64,000 nucleotides of DNA from Bisporella sp. PMI_857 (lineage: Eukaryota > Ascomycota > Leotiomycetes > Helotiales > Helotiaceae): NCBI GenBank assembly GCA_021307315.1, contig JAJSPD010000074.1, positions 124,001 to 188,000 of the forward strand, read 5' to 3'. The position numbers were made by a program, and so were the translations under genes. The notes beneath the pieces were generated by a model. It ran no database searches, had not been told where the DNA came from, and saw only the letters and a program-made list of their open reading frames with translations. This document shows, in pieces, positions 45,427 to 56,874 of this stretch. How positions within the stretch are numbered: the stretch's first letter is position 1; the number at the start of each line of letters is the position of its first letter.

Positions 45427-47089
45427 TTTGACTCGTAGTCATATTTGACCGCCATTTTGAGCTCGTACACGTAGAGTGTTTGGGCAGCACCACCCATATA
45501 ATAATAGTAGAAACAGATGCCAAAAATGTTTGAAAGATTAAATCTGAAAATAATTGATACTCGCACATTCATCTGAGCATTAGGTATGCCCATTTATCAT
45601 AGTATCTCGTCTTTCAATCCTATGTGAGCATGTTTGATAGCGCTGACTATGAGAGATATATGAACCGTAATGCTGGCTATAATGGTGAATATTTGTTTTC
45701 CGACATCATTGATGTGGCCTTCTATCTGCTAAATTCTTCTAATAATCATGTAGGCTAAAAGTATCGTCATGGACTAGCATTTCTGTGGCCAATAGTTCCT
45801 TGTCTAACACTTCTCCATTCTTTGTGCTATTGCTCAGAGAAGACTCGACATACTTTCATGCGCAAATGACTGAAGCCATTTTACGAATTCCGTACCCCCC
45901 ATGTTGTCTAGATAGCACACAGTAGTCAAAGATGGGCAAATTTTTATGAGATTGGATAGAACTTCTGTGCCTTATGGTTTGGGATCTGAAGCAGCTTCAT
46001 GTTCGCAAGTAAACTGAGTTGATCGAAATTTGGAATAAATAATTTGGACTTTCGGAGATGCTCTGGTATGGAGTGCTTCGTTGACTGGATGATAATATTG
46101 CATTTTTTTTCAAGTCTGCACATGTAGATTACTTTTGGCTTGGCGGCATCTGAGACTCGGATTGGCCAAATAACATTCAACTCTCCTTATTTAAGCGAAT
46201 ATCGAGATGACGTATATTGAGCCATCTTCGGCCTGGGCTCGCGGTGAGACTGGAGAGAGGTGATGTAGCTTCCCGCTTATGACCGTCGCTGTTAGCGCTG
46301 TAGAGAGAATATAGCACACTGCCGCAAGAAGCATTACTATCATGTTCTGGAGCCTGGTGTGGAGAGCCTTCCTTGTAATCTTCTGACCGTGGCTATCTCC
46401 GTGAAAATGACCAAAACTAGGAATTGAAATAGCTCTGTTGGTTCTAGACTTATTTCGGTCAACTCAAGTCTTCTACCTGTTGGCAAGGAGGAATGTTTGG
46501 CGTCTGATAAATAGATTCACTATTATAGACGATGGAATGGCAGAAGTGTTTCATTACTTGATGAGTATAAAATTAAGGAATATTTTAAATCTCCATTCTC
46601 GTCCGAGCTAGCGCGGACAAATTGCCCGCGACACAATAATATTGCCACGGATATTCTGCCTAGGCAAACGATCCAGTGAATATACGCGTATTTAAATGAA
46701 CCCGCTGTTTGCAAGGTATTCGAGGATATCTTATCGTTGTCACTATCGAAGCAGCACGATACACAAATCGATATGCTCTTTTTCTGGCATTCTCCAGTCT
46801 CCTCTTTCTTCATCCACACACACAATCCACCACGAGCAAATATTTTACACTGAAAGAAGGATACCAATCAAGGAGTCATCGGTACTAAAACTGCCGGAAT
46901 CCAAACAGAAACGAGTAAGGAAAATCCTAATAACCTTCCATATGCTATGCTGACATGTAAAGCCTTGTCATATTCGGTCTCACGTCATTGGGAACTTGTT
47001 AACATCAATTTGGTTTCGAAAAAAAGTTTGCAACAGAAATACTGTGATACAGCCGACATTAAGAGTAGCTATTTTGCCCTCCCTTATCA
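45427..47089. other. AT-rich gene-free region with a possible 2EXR-like relic
   Basis: No intact gene. On the minus strand near 45944-46180 the residues SDAAKPKVIYMCRLEKK and HSIPEHLRKSK recall the start of 2EXR-domain proteins, but the rest is not conserved. That identification is weak. The last 300 bases serve as the promoter of the PHD-finger gene. Confidence 0.35.
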
Positions 47090-49717
47090 ATGGCCCCAAA
47101 TCAAGGAGCGCCAGACATGGAAAGCCTTGCTACGCCAACGGTGCATCGCCAGTCGGCAATCCCATGGCGAGAGTACGAACACCGTGCCTGCGTAGATGTC
47201 ATTACGGAGATTAGGAAAGAGAAAAATCGCGAAAATGACGCTAAGGAGGTTCAACTACAAAACCAAGATCTTTGGGATAGAGTCAGTCATGATTTGCGCG
47301 CGCGTGGAATTTTTCGAACCCCATTTGCCTGCAGAAACTATTGGACTACAATCGGTCAAATCAAAAGCAGATTTGATGATCATCTCAATCTAGAACGAGA
47401 CTTGTTGAGTGCCAGCTCTTCAAAGACCAAGCGTTCCGCCCGAAGAAAGGCTATCAAGGAGCACGACTCTACAGTCAGCACGGCCTGTTCTAGTTCGGAG
47501 GCTCTATCAAGCGTGGGTAGCACTTCAAGAGAAACTAGAGAGGCGGATGCAACTTATAGATGGAAGAGCACCGCTGAACAAGAGGAGATGAGTGATGGAT
47601 CTATTGGGGGGACAATCATCCATGACGGTGACGCGAATGACACTCTAGAGAAGATTGATGGGATGGAGGAGGACCAGGACGTTATCAGAAAGCCAAAAAC
47701 TGCTCAGGGCAATGGACCAGCAATGACTAGCACACTTCTCACAGCTAAGCAATATATGGCCAATTCCAGATCCACAAGCGGATCACCACCTTCCCAAAAA
47801 ACGACATATTCTTCATCTTTGAATATCGTAGAGGAGCTCAAGCAGAGTCCGGCCAAGTCGATGGATTACAAGCGGCCAGCTTCTTTGGAGCAAAGTGATG
47901 CTACTCTTGGTGCTTCTGCGCCAATATCACCAAGACAAGCGAAATATCCCCAAAGTTTGGATGGTGTCTCATCCATGACAGTCAGAGAGGGGCTCAAACA
48001 TAATCCGATCAGGGTAATGTCTAGCGCTCAGGCAGCGTTATCAGAAAAAACCTCTGCTTATCTGGGTGCTTCTATGCCAGCAAAGGCTATGTCCGAGAAC
48101 ACTCTAGCCAAAGTCATCGGCATTGAATCTGAGGATGAGGAAAAGGATAAGCTGGTCCCAGAGATCCTGGCAAAAACAGACTCATGTTATTCCAAGACGA
48201 CAAGTGATTCGCCGGCTGTCACCCTCCAACATACAGTCAACACAGGTGCAAGCCAAAACATGGCGGTTGAACTTGAGGAGGACATTGCCACATCAAGATT
48301 GCCCGCAGCCGAGTCTCTTGACCTAAAGGCGCGAAAGCGGAAACTTACTAGAGTTCAGTACTATCCAAAGAAAAAGACTGCTCCTCCGGGCACTCGACGA
48401 AAGGCAGTCAGATTTGAGGAGGATGCAGCCGCTAGTAGAGATGTGCAAGCTGATGCCAATGTAAGTGTCACGCGGACACACGATTTGCGAAGATCGACTA
48501 GAGGAGTGCTCAAGCCTCAAAACAAGGATGAAATTATAGAGGAAATCTCGCTTCGGCAATCAACAAGACTCAGAGCGCTTACCCAGGTCAAATACTTCGA
48601 GTCTGACCCCGAAGAGGAAGCGATCAATGGCGAGGCAGAGGATGACTGTGCTCGAAATGTCAAGAGACCGACGACCATGGGAAAGAAAGAGGATCCTTTC
48701 AAGGAGCGTAAATACGAGTACCCAAAATTTTGGTTTCACCGTCGGGATGGTCATGGTGATAGGGAGCTAAGAATTCTACAAGATGCTGAGTATGGTCAAA
48801 AGCACCCTAATAAAAACGGGGCCAATTGGTGGATGCTGGCTTTTGCAAAGGATCCAGCGAGGGCTTGTAAGATATTCAATGATCAACTCCAGCTTCCTCC
48901 AGAGCAGAAGGACTGGAGTTACAACTGGGATGAGATCGCCAATAGTTGGGACCAGACTAGATTTAAGGAGAGAGTCACACTACATTTTGACGTCAACCAT
49001 CTGGGAGAACCACTTCGCGCTTGGGCAAATCTCTGGCAGGAGGATGAGAAAGAACCCACAAGAGTCAAACTTGGCTTGGTAAATAAGTACTTTGTTTATT
49101 CCTTGAGATATGGTGTACATTCTTTGCCCCCACCACTTCCTTCAAAATGGCCCGTTATCCAAACAGGAAAGAAGAGCGGAGGCCCCATACTCAAGCTGAC
49201 TGGAATCGATGGCAATACTCTCGATAATCTATATCGTTGGAAAAAGATTGACGACATAATCGTCACAGTCCCGCAAGGTGAGGAGTGTCCCGAAGAGGTT
49301 GCCAGTCGCTGGTTCAACGTTGAGTATCTTGCCGAGCTCGATAACAAGCGACGCCGACGCAAGGTTTTCTGCCGTTGCGTGGCGACTGTTAGACCGGATT
49401 CGCCTTGGGAGAGAATGGTGAAATGCAAGCGTTGTGGCACTCGGCAGCATTTGGAGTGTTACGGCTACGATCCTGATGGGCCCCCACCCAAGCGGTACCG
49501 TTGCGAGTGGTGCAAGAAGGATGCAGAAATTGAAGCTACAGTCGACACTATCATCTCCAAGTTGAGAAGCTGCAGCAATGAACAGCTCCAGGCGATCAAG
49601 AGGGGCAAGGAGGTTGGTTTTAATCCCTCGCCAGAGGCGATCCTCAACTCTGCTGTTGATCTTCCACCAATATCGATCCACTGGCAAAAGAGTGGCTGCC
49701 ACTTATCACTGCTTTGA
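47090..49717 (+). CDS. PHD-finger protein with Myb/trihelix-like N-terminus
   Basis: A single exon of 875 aa starting at the ATG in TATCAATGGCC. The C-terminal PHD finger spans about residues 761-808. Its metal ligands are CRC (761, 763), CKRC, HLEC and CEWC in order, with the usual Trp and aromatic positions. PHD fingers read histone H3 tails, so the protein likely works at chromatin. The N-terminus (about residues 25-110) reads WREYEHRACVDVITEIR, then LWDRVSHDLRARGIFRTPFA and CRNYWTTI, a pattern like Myb/trihelix DNA-binding domains. The middle 400 residues are disordered, with basic clusters (RKRKLTRVQYYPKKKTAPP). A folded segment of unknown type precedes the PHD (YPKFWFHRRDGHGDRELRIL and following). 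No introns, unlike all large neighbours, and decayed genes flank it on both sides. Confidence 0.85.
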   Translation: MAPNQGAPDMESLATPTVHRQSAIPWREYEHRACVDVITEIRKEKNRENDAKEVQLQNQDLWDRVSHDLRARGIFRTPFACRNYWTTIGQIKSRFDDHLNLERDLLSASSSKTKRSARRKAIKEHDSTVSTACSSSEALSSVGSTSRETREADATYRWKSTAEQEEMSDGSIGGTIIHDGDANDTLEKIDGMEEDQDVIRKPKTAQGNGPAMTSTLLTAKQYMANSRSTSGSPPSQKTTYSSSLNIVEELKQSPAKSMDYKRPASLEQSDATLGASAPISPRQAKYPQSLDGVSSMTVREGLKHNPIRVMSSAQAALSEKTSAYLGASMPAKAMSENTLAKVIGIESEDEEKDKLVPEILAKTDSCYSKTTSDSPAVTLQHTVNTGASQNMAVELEEDIATSRLPAAESLDLKARKRKLTRVQYYPKKKTAPPGTRRKAVRFEEDAAASRDVQADANVSVTRTHDLRRSTRGVLKPQNKDEIIEEISLRQSTRLRALTQVKYFESDPEEEAINGEAEDDCARNVKRPTTMGKKEDPFKERKYEYPKFWFHRRDGHGDRELRILQDAEYGQKHPNKNGANWWMLAFAKDPARACKIFNDQLQLPPEQKDWSYNWDEIANSWDQTRFKERVTLHFDVNHLGEPLRAWANLWQEDEKEPTRVKLGLVNKYFVYSLRYGVHSLPPPLPSKWPVIQTGKKSGGPILKLTGIDGNTLDNLYRWKKIDDIIVTVPQGEECPEEVASRWFNVEYLAELDNKRRRRKVFCRCVATVRPDSPWERMVKCKRCGTRQHLECYGYDPDGPPPKRYRCEWCKKDAEIEATVDTIISKLRSCSNEQLQAIKRGKEVGFNPSPEAILNSAVDLPPISIHWQKSGCHLSLL

Positions 49718-49987
49718 GGAGGAGATATTTGTACTAGTGACCTTTGAACACAACTGCACCTTTGGCGGCCACAATTGCCGGCTCATGTTGTCATTGTTTC
49801 TATCAATACAGCACCTTTGTAATTAGTAAATTAGACCTGAAATCCCTCTCAGTTAAGCTATCTCTCATTAATAGACACAGAGTCTTGAAGTTTCACTGCA
49901 CTTGACTAGTAACATATTTACGTATCTATAATATAGTGATTAGCACAGTGACAGAATTGCCAGTGTTAAAGGAGCCGCCGAATTTGT
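49718..49987. other. short spacer after the PHD-finger gene
   Basis: The 3' flank of the PHD-finger gene. No further feature is seen. Confidence 0.5.
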
Positions 49988-50896
49988 CTAGTGGCCTGTT
50001 GGGAAGCCTTGTACGGCCTCTTTTGATTTATAAATCCATGCGCCTACGATTTGTCCTAGTGCACCAACAGAGGCATTTAGTGCTATTGCTAGGCCGACCG
50101 CACCTGTTCAATGGACGTTGCTAGTTAGCCACCAAACTAAAGGCGCAACACAGGAGAAAGTCCCACAAGCCGCAGCAATAAGGCATTCAAGTCGAACCTG
50201 GAGGAGTCAACGCTCGTTCATCTTGAATAGACCGTATTGAAACGTGATGAGTAGCGTGGCGAAACACTGGGCAGGAAGGAAAATTTACTAGAGGGGGGTT
50301 TGGAAATAATTTATGTTGTATGGGGTTGGTGAAAGTAGTGCTGATGACAGCATATCTGATGGCACCAAGTGCTGCTGTGCCTGCCACAGCTCCACGAGCA
50401 TTATAGTGGTCCGTGATGTATGAAACCACAAGCGTACAGATATCTGGAGACACTGGTGAGCTTTTGGTTTTATCCTCACACCGAGTAGAGACTTACAAGC
50501 AGTGGCGTAAGGCAGAACTGTCATTAGCTGAGCGTCGAGATTCTTGAACTTGAGGCCAGCTGGGATGCTTGGAGAAAACAACAAAAAGGGAAGGGAATGG
50601 AGGTGAGGCCATAAAGAAGATCTGTATTTGGTGAGATAAAATATTTTTCCGCATTAGGGTCACCAATGCTCACCAGATAATAAAGATACAACCTCTAATC
50701 AGTCAAGGTCTCTAATGCGTACCCGCTTCGAACATTCCAAGAAGAAATCTTAGCGCAGTAATACCAGCAAAGTTAGAGACAAGGCGTAAACACATAGCTA
50801 TCGCATCGCAGGAGCACTTAAGGAATGCAATTCATGTGCTAGGAGATGTCCTTTTCAAGAAATCGTTTGATGGTACTTCAAAGACGCCATAGGCAA
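49988..50896 (-). pseudogene. Decayed MFS permease (Dal5/Tna1 anion:cation symporter type)
   Basis: Minus-strand fragments of one transporter appear in the right order. They are VAYGVFEVPSNDFLKRTSPS, AGITALRFLLGMFEAG, then FSPSIPAGLKFKNLDAQLMT and VLPYATA, then TLVVSYITDHYNARGAVAG, then AVGLAIALNASVGALGQIVG and AWIYKSKEAVQGFPTGH before the stop. This is the layout of the Dal5-like family that imports allantoate, nicotinate and related acids. An intron (GTAAGT...CCAG) can still be read between the fourth and fifth pieces. A TGA at 50832-50834 replaces the Trp expected in STWIAF, and another TGA at 50108-50110 cuts the C-terminal part. Parts of the middle are missing. An intact transporter cannot be made. 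Confidence 0.8.
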
Positions 50897-52860
50897 CTAA
50901 GAGCGAAATCGCACAAGGGCTATGAAATGTTTGAGGATCTGTTTATGGGCACCCAATTCCAAATATTCAAAGTCATCAGCAAAATCATTGGAAGTTTATG
51001 GTTGTTAGCCTTAGAATTTAGGCCTACCATCGAGGATCCCACCAAGTAGGCTCAACTTAGTGCTGGTCACGTTTTTCTGTGCCTTAGACAAGAGCATGCT
51101 TTTATTACAAGGGCATCGATTTCGCAAGATTTGAGTTCTTTACATGGTAGCAATGCCCAAAATCGGATCTTAAGGGCTTTCAAATCGCCTAGTGAAGCTT
51201 CCCCCCGATTGATAGCATCCTCGAAATCTCTTGACAATGGGACTGTCTGTTGAAACCACGGAAGGTGTGGACTTTAGTACGGGCTGGTTCCATAACCGCA
51301 CAATAGTCTCCTGCGTAGCCATAAGTGTAACTCTTTATGCAAAGTCTGTTATATTTCAGTGAGTTGTACTAAGTAATATATGCCCCAAGGAAACCAACAC
51401 GTATCTCTAGAAAATATCTAATTCAACCGAAGATACTCACATACATTGGTATGTGCTTATTTTTGTCTCTGTTAGAAGATCGTGTCCAACATTTTTGTTC
51501 AGAGTTCTAGCATTGCCTGCAATAGCTAATAAAGCTCATTAGCCACTTCCGCAAGACTGCTTACCAATATTGGAGGAGCCTAAGTAACAAAGTAGATATA
51601 TGCCCGCACATAGAGGCATGATGCGCTTACCTTGCCTCCATAGAAGGGCTTTGTTGGCTTTGATCTCTGTAGAATCGCCATCATCGCTATTGCTGGCATT
51701 CTAAGTGCCACTGTTAATCTTTGTTAATACTACTGGCAAAACGCAGCTAAAATACCTTTTCGATTGAATCAACATGGGGCCGTCTTGCTATCCGTTGTCA
51801 GGGTATCCACCGAAACTTTTTAGTATGCTGATCATTGGAGAATAAATGTTCTTTATCAAGGGTTGTAAATCTCTGAGATAGCCTGTTTTTTGTTCAAGCA
51901 GGATGGCTATTGTATTGAATGGAACAATTATGTACGATGCCACGAAGGGCTATATATCCTACCTCTCGCCATATAGGCATAAAGAGGGTATATGTGGAGT
52001 GACATTCCATGCCGACGTGGGATATGTGGTTAGGTACATGTTAGGGGTGAGAAGCCATCTCAGTACCACAGCTAGCACCTAATTTCATAGGCTTACAGCG
52101 TATAATTCAAAATTAATAAATGAAGTAAACATCCAAGTATCAATCTCGTGGTCATTTTGGAACCGCTTAGCTTTGTGCTAGGATATTGTGGCAAGGTATA
52201 TCTAGCGTGTAAACTACTGGCAACGGTGGCTGCCTACTGACTTCGCATCCCCGCTGGGGTCCTTATAGGAGATAAGCAAAGTGAGCTTGAAATGTCTGGA
52301 TAGAAGCTTAGTTGGAAACTCTTTGTAGATAAATTCTAGAGGGCATCATTCTTCGCCACTCTTGACCACAGTTTAATAAGCTTGTGGCTTAGAAGTCTGC
52401 CAGGATACCTTATTAAACGTTGAATCGCCACTTATTAAAGTAGTACTAGTGGCCTAGATACCTTACTTAGTTAAATTCGATTAATATCACCTTTCTGCTT
52501 ACTAAGGGCGAATTTACTTTGCCCGTGAAGCTGCGCAAAGACAAAAGTGTAGATTTGCAAATATGAACTTAAAGCCATTATAAAAACTACTGTTCTTCTC
52601 AAATTGGGTTAGTATGTGGTTTAGTATTTAATAAAAAAAATCAAAATTGATTCTTAGACATAGCATACAAATATCATGAACTTCAAGATTCAAAGGCAAC
52701 AAATTATTTATAATTCTAATATTTACTACAAAGGACAATTTATGGGAACGGAAAAACTTGATAGTTAAAAATGATTAATGTTCCAGTAAGAAACTACAAC
52801 GTAATTTTAATAATGAAACTACTTAACTTATCAAAACTCTTATGACCTTCCTATCTAATG
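50897..52860. other. AT-rich gene desert
   Basis: Nearly 2 kb with only very short open frames. The left end may carry the remains of the N-terminal exons of the decayed permease. Base composition drops strongly to A/T, most clearly between 52.4 and 52.8 kb. Confidence 0.5.
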
Positions 52861-53229
52861 CTAGAATATCTGCAGCGTGCAGCTCTCTAAGTTTGGTGCG
52901 ACCGTTATCAAAGCATCGATGAAGTTGCCGAATAGTGCCTTGTTGGCTTTGTTCAATTCCGTGAAATCGTCTTTGTGAATATAAAATGAGAAATATGCGT
53001 GCGTAACAGAGCTGCATACTGAGCGCATCTTCTCAGCTACAGTGTTAGGGGCAACTGAAAAGTCTAATGCGATGAAACCGATGCGATAGTCATGTACAGT
53101 TGTCTTGAAAGGAGACCGTAAGGTAGTGATGATATGGCTCCATTCTTTGGCAGTAGCATTTTTGACGAGGTATTCAAGAATTGCCAAGATAATTCCGTTC
53201 TTACCAGCGATTAAGACAACTTTGCTCAT
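52861..53229 (-). pseudogene. Truncated NAD(P)-binding reductase fragment (PRISE/NmrA-like)
   Basis: From an ATG at 53229 the minus strand reads MSKVVLIAGKNGIILAILEY, then a run of SDR-type sequence: EWSHIITTLRSPFKTTVHDY, FIALDFSVAPNT and VTHAYFSFYIHKDDFTELNK. This is the N-terminal third of fungal progesterone-5-beta-reductase/iridoid-synthase-like SDRs. The nucleotide-binding loop is damaged: AGKNGII in place of a TGANGISG-like motif. The frame stops after 122 aa, and nothing recognisable follows downstream, where some 230 further residues belong. It is best seen as a truncated relic. A short functional protein cannot be excluded. Confidence 0.7.
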
Positions 53230-54238
53230 TTTGAAAGAGGTATAAAATGATCAATTGATGATTTGACTCAAATTTACTAATTAATTTGAGCGACGCAGGT
53301 GTATAAAGGCCTCTGATTTGAACTGTTCATTCGATAGCCAGTTCAGTTGCGTTAAGAAACTTTCCCGGATTCTCAATACAGAGTGCCTCCTCCACATTGA
53401 TCGCCAAAGTCAAAACATCCCTGATCTGCCAAGTTTTGGAGCTCCAATTCATTACCTTCAACTTGTATAACACACAATCTTAAACTCCAAACATCAACTC
53501 CGTCACGCTCTACAAGGTTATATCGATTAGTCCTCACTTCGACTAAATTGCCATTTCATTGTCACCAAAACAGACAGTTCCTTTTCGGATCAAGGCTGAA
53601 GGCCAAGCAGACAGATGCAATAACAGCCTTTCTATTCCAGTCACTGAGTAGGCTGATCTTTTACTTCTTAGTTGCGCTTCCTTTTTTAGTTTTACAGAAT
53701 TTGGCCATATCATGATGGTGGACTTGAAAGAAGGCGACAATGGCACTAGGATAGCTATGGCTGTTAGAACTCATTGGAAATTCGAGGATCTGTTGGCTTG
53801 GTTTTACTCGTGATACCTGTCTGTAGAGTTGTATTTCGATTGCGACCAGAACACTCACCTTACCGTCAAACATCTCCTCTTCACCAATTGAGGTTGAAAT
53901 TGTCTCTGTGCTGCCTAATGGTCTATTGACTTTGCACGTCTTCTCCACCACGTTGAAGCCTACACCAAATCTGCGACCATCTATAACCCCAGGAATTGGG
54001 GCCTTAAATTAGGATAGTACAAATATAAGGGTCATGCCATCCCCAAAATGTCAAATTGAAGATTATCAACCTAAATCACGTGCCTTTTTAATGCCCCTCC
54101 ATCACCGCGTCGCCAAAACAAACAACAAACATTATGGCCAATCTGACGAACCACAATTCCTAGGATTGGAACACCAATTCATAACCAAATAACTCAAATA
54201 GCCCTAATAGTACACGACGCTCTTGGTAGACACATAAA
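53230..54238. other. intergenic region upstream of SPC19
   Basis: About 1 kb. A minus-strand open stretch at 53661-53951 (VEKTCKVNRPLGSTETISTS region) looks somewhat coding and is followed by a GTGAGT donor-like site, but no start or companion exon was found. The right end is the SPC19 promoter. Confidence 0.35.
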
Positions 54239-54799
54239 ATGACGTCCTCCATATCATCAAATACACAGTCCCAATCCCTAGCCTCCCTCACCGCATCCGT
54301 CTCCTCACTGCGCTCCTCACTCTCCCTTCTCGACTCCTCCATCTCCATCCTCGGCTCCGGAATATCCGACTTCCCACGCCTCCGCAAAGTCCTCACCTCA
54401 ACACGGCATTTCGAGCTCACGCCTTCGTCCAGCCTGACCGAAGCGCAACAGAGCCTGGCCAACGAGTTAGAACCCGCGATCACGGTGCTGCTGAATAAGG
54501 CGGAGATGTATGTCGCGAAGATGGAACGGAGGAGGGAGGCGTTGGTGGCGAGGAGCGAGCTGCTGGAGGGGAGGTTGGAAGGCGGCGGCGAGTTGAGGAG
54601 GAAGAGGAGCGTGGAGAGGATCGTGAAGGGGGAGGGGAGGCTGAAGGGCGGTGCCGGGAATGAGGAAATGGCTTCTAGGTTGAAGGCGCTCACGGCAAAG
54701 AAGGAGAGACTTGGGTATGCGGTTGAGAGGTTGGGCTTGCAGAGTCAGCAGAGGCAGAGGCAGTTACGGATGAGTGTCGCGGCTACGCCTGCTACTTGA
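54239..54799 (+). CDS. SPC19: DASH complex subunit Spc19
   Basis: A single exon of 186 aa. Spc19 is part of the ten-protein DASH/Dam1 ring that couples kinetochores to spindle microtubules in fungi. The family core is present: LTASVSSLRSSLSLLDSSIS, ILGSGISDFPRLRKVLTSTR and HFEL, then a coiled coil (NKAEMYVAKMERRREALVAR and SELLEGRLEGG). The basic, Gly-rich tail is less conserved. Length is normal for ascomycete Spc19. It converges on MET1, with 285 bases between stops. Confidence 0.93.
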   Translation: MTSSISSNTQSQSLASLTASVSSLRSSLSLLDSSISILGSGISDFPRLRKVLTSTRHFELTPSSSLTEAQQSLANELEPAITVLLNKAEMYVAKMERRREALVARSELLEGRLEGGGELRRKRSVERIVKGEGRLKGGAGNEEMASRLKALTAKKERLGYAVERLGLQSQQRQRQLRMSVAATPAT

Positions 54800-55084
54800 C
54801 GGAAGGGAGAGAGCGGCGTTTTGATACGAGACTTGAAGGAGGTGAAGTTTTCGATACCCATGGTTGAGATGAGCCACATGGCTGAGCCGGTATACCGACG
54901 ATGCGAATATTTGGGGTGATGAAGACGACATTCGGATGTGAGAGATCAATGGTGTGATGTACAATGACAGCACGGAGCAGGGCATGGAAGGAGAGAATGG
55001 AATTGGAAGTCATGCTATTCTATACCCAATATACCGCGCTATGCAATACGAATACATCAAGAGTCTATCATCATTATCACAGTA

Positions 55085-56874
55085 TTACACCCTCAAATCC
55101 TTGCCCCAACTATCACCCCTCGCCACGCCATCTGGCCTAGTATTCTCCAGCACCAGTTCCTCCACACCACTCCCCATCCAGTCCTCAAAGCCTTTGAATC
55201 CCTCCTCGACAACCCATTTTCGTCCTTTATCTCCCTTATATAGGGCTTCACATGCTTTCCCAAGCACCAGAAGCCCGGGTGGCCGACTGCCCTCCACTTC
55301 GATCGCGGCTACGACCCACTCAAGCGTTGTCCTTAGAACCCTTTGGTCAGGGCAGCTAGCTCTTTCAAGCACCGCGCATGGGGTATCTTTCGGCCACAGT
55401 CTCCTCGACTCATCCAAATTTCCATCCATGTCAACAACCCTTGCATCCTCTGAGTCATGCCTCGTCAAATCTGCCACCAGTCCAGAAATTCGATGCAAAG
55501 CCATGAGGAACACCACCGTCTGCGTCTCAACATACTGAGGCGGCACACTTGGCTTGCCCTTTCGCCCTGTACCGGTACAGATCAAGACCTGGTCACTAAC
55601 GCCACGCTGAGTAGGGGGGATACCCGCGAAGAGAGGTGCGCTTAGGGCGCTTGTGATTCCTGGTAGCACTGTTATAGCATCTCCAAAGCCTTCTTTACGG
55701 AAGAATTCGTATTCTTCGCCGCCTCTGCCATAGATATATGGGTCGCCTTGTTTGAGACGCAAGACTGTTTGTCCTTTATTTAGCCCTGCTAGGCCGAGTG
55801 AAAGCAGCTCTTCTTGTGCACGGTCTGCGTTTCCGGGGAATTTTCGCGCAATGTGTACGGGTGTACGTCTGGGAATCAGGTCGAGAACTGCGGATGGTAC
55901 GAGCTTATCTGCTAATATCACATCCGCTGCCAGAATCGCCTTATGTGTGGCTCGAGTGAGAAGATCAGGGTGCCCAGGTCCGCTCCCTGCCAGAATGATT
56001 CGCCCCTTCTTCTCGCCTCTTGAATCTAATTTTGCGGTTTCTAGGGGCGAGCAATTTGATGAGTTTGCAGCATAAGCTTTCAAAACGCTATCCACATCTG
56101 CGTCAGTTATATTTGCCAATCGCCGTAATGGCCAGTATTCGCATATTTGCGATAGCCATCGCATACGTCTGTTCTTGGCAGCATCTAGATCTGCTTCTGT
56201 GACCAAGCGGTTGAAGGTGGAGGATTGGTCAATGTCCTCGTCATCGATGTCGCCCGCGAATGCGAGATTGGAAAGATGGTCTTCTGTTTGTATGCGCCTC
56301 CGAACCGTCCCTAATCTATCGCAAGCAGCACCAAGTTGTGGAGGCAATGATGAAGCAATCTCACGACGAATGCGCGAGGAAAGCTTGCAACCCTTTCCAT
56401 TCGTTGTGACACCAATTTGCAGTGGCCCATCGGTATGTGTGCTGAGGAGCGAGAAGGTACAGAATTGCGGCGCATCCGACACATTGACCGGTATTCGATT
56501 GCGTTTGCATATGGAAGAAATGTGTGCGCCTACATTCGTGAGTCATACTTCTAGCTGTTGTGAATCTTCTTACTCAATGGATCTCGAGACCCCAAGGTGA
56601 CAAAAACGGCATCGACGACACCATTGACATCTTCTCTTCCTAGCCGCAGCAAATCGTCGTCCTCAAACAATTTCTTCTGCCATTCAACCTCTCCGGCCTC
56701 TATTCTCTTCTGCAGAGTGTAATGCAGCTCTGCACTCGCCACCGCGATAAGGATTGGCTTTGCGCCGACTTCGAGGGACTTCGCACATCGTGCTGCAGCC
56801 AGTGGATTTGACCCCACGATCAAGTGCACATGGGACGTTGAGTCAATGGCTGTGAGAAGACTTGTCGGCGCCAT
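55085..56874 (-). CDS. MET1: Uroporphyrinogen-III C-methyltransferase (siroheme synthesis)
   Basis: Two exons (56874-56574 and 56529-55085) around a 44-base phase-1 intron give 581 aa. The C-terminal half is a SUMT/tetrapyrrole methylase. It shows LAGSGPGHPDLLTRATHKAI, then the second signature VLRLKQGDPYIYGRGGEEYE, then VLPGITSALSAPLFAGIPPT. The enzyme transfers two methyl groups from SAM to uroporphyrinogen III to give precorrin-2, the route to siroheme for sulfite and nitrite reductases. The N-terminal 200 residues form a Rossmann-like part (VHLIVGSNPLAAARCAKSLE; NRIPVNVSDAPQFCTFSLLS) similar to Met8-type dehydrogenase/chelatase domains. Whether that part is still active cannot be told here; the usual G-x-G-x-x-A motif is altered to GSNPLAA. 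Length matches fungal Met1 (about 590 aa). Confidence 0.94.

Noticed and set aside
54160..54693. A 177-codon minus-strand frame opposite SPC19
   Set aside because: It is the antisense shadow of SPC19, which has clear family motifs.
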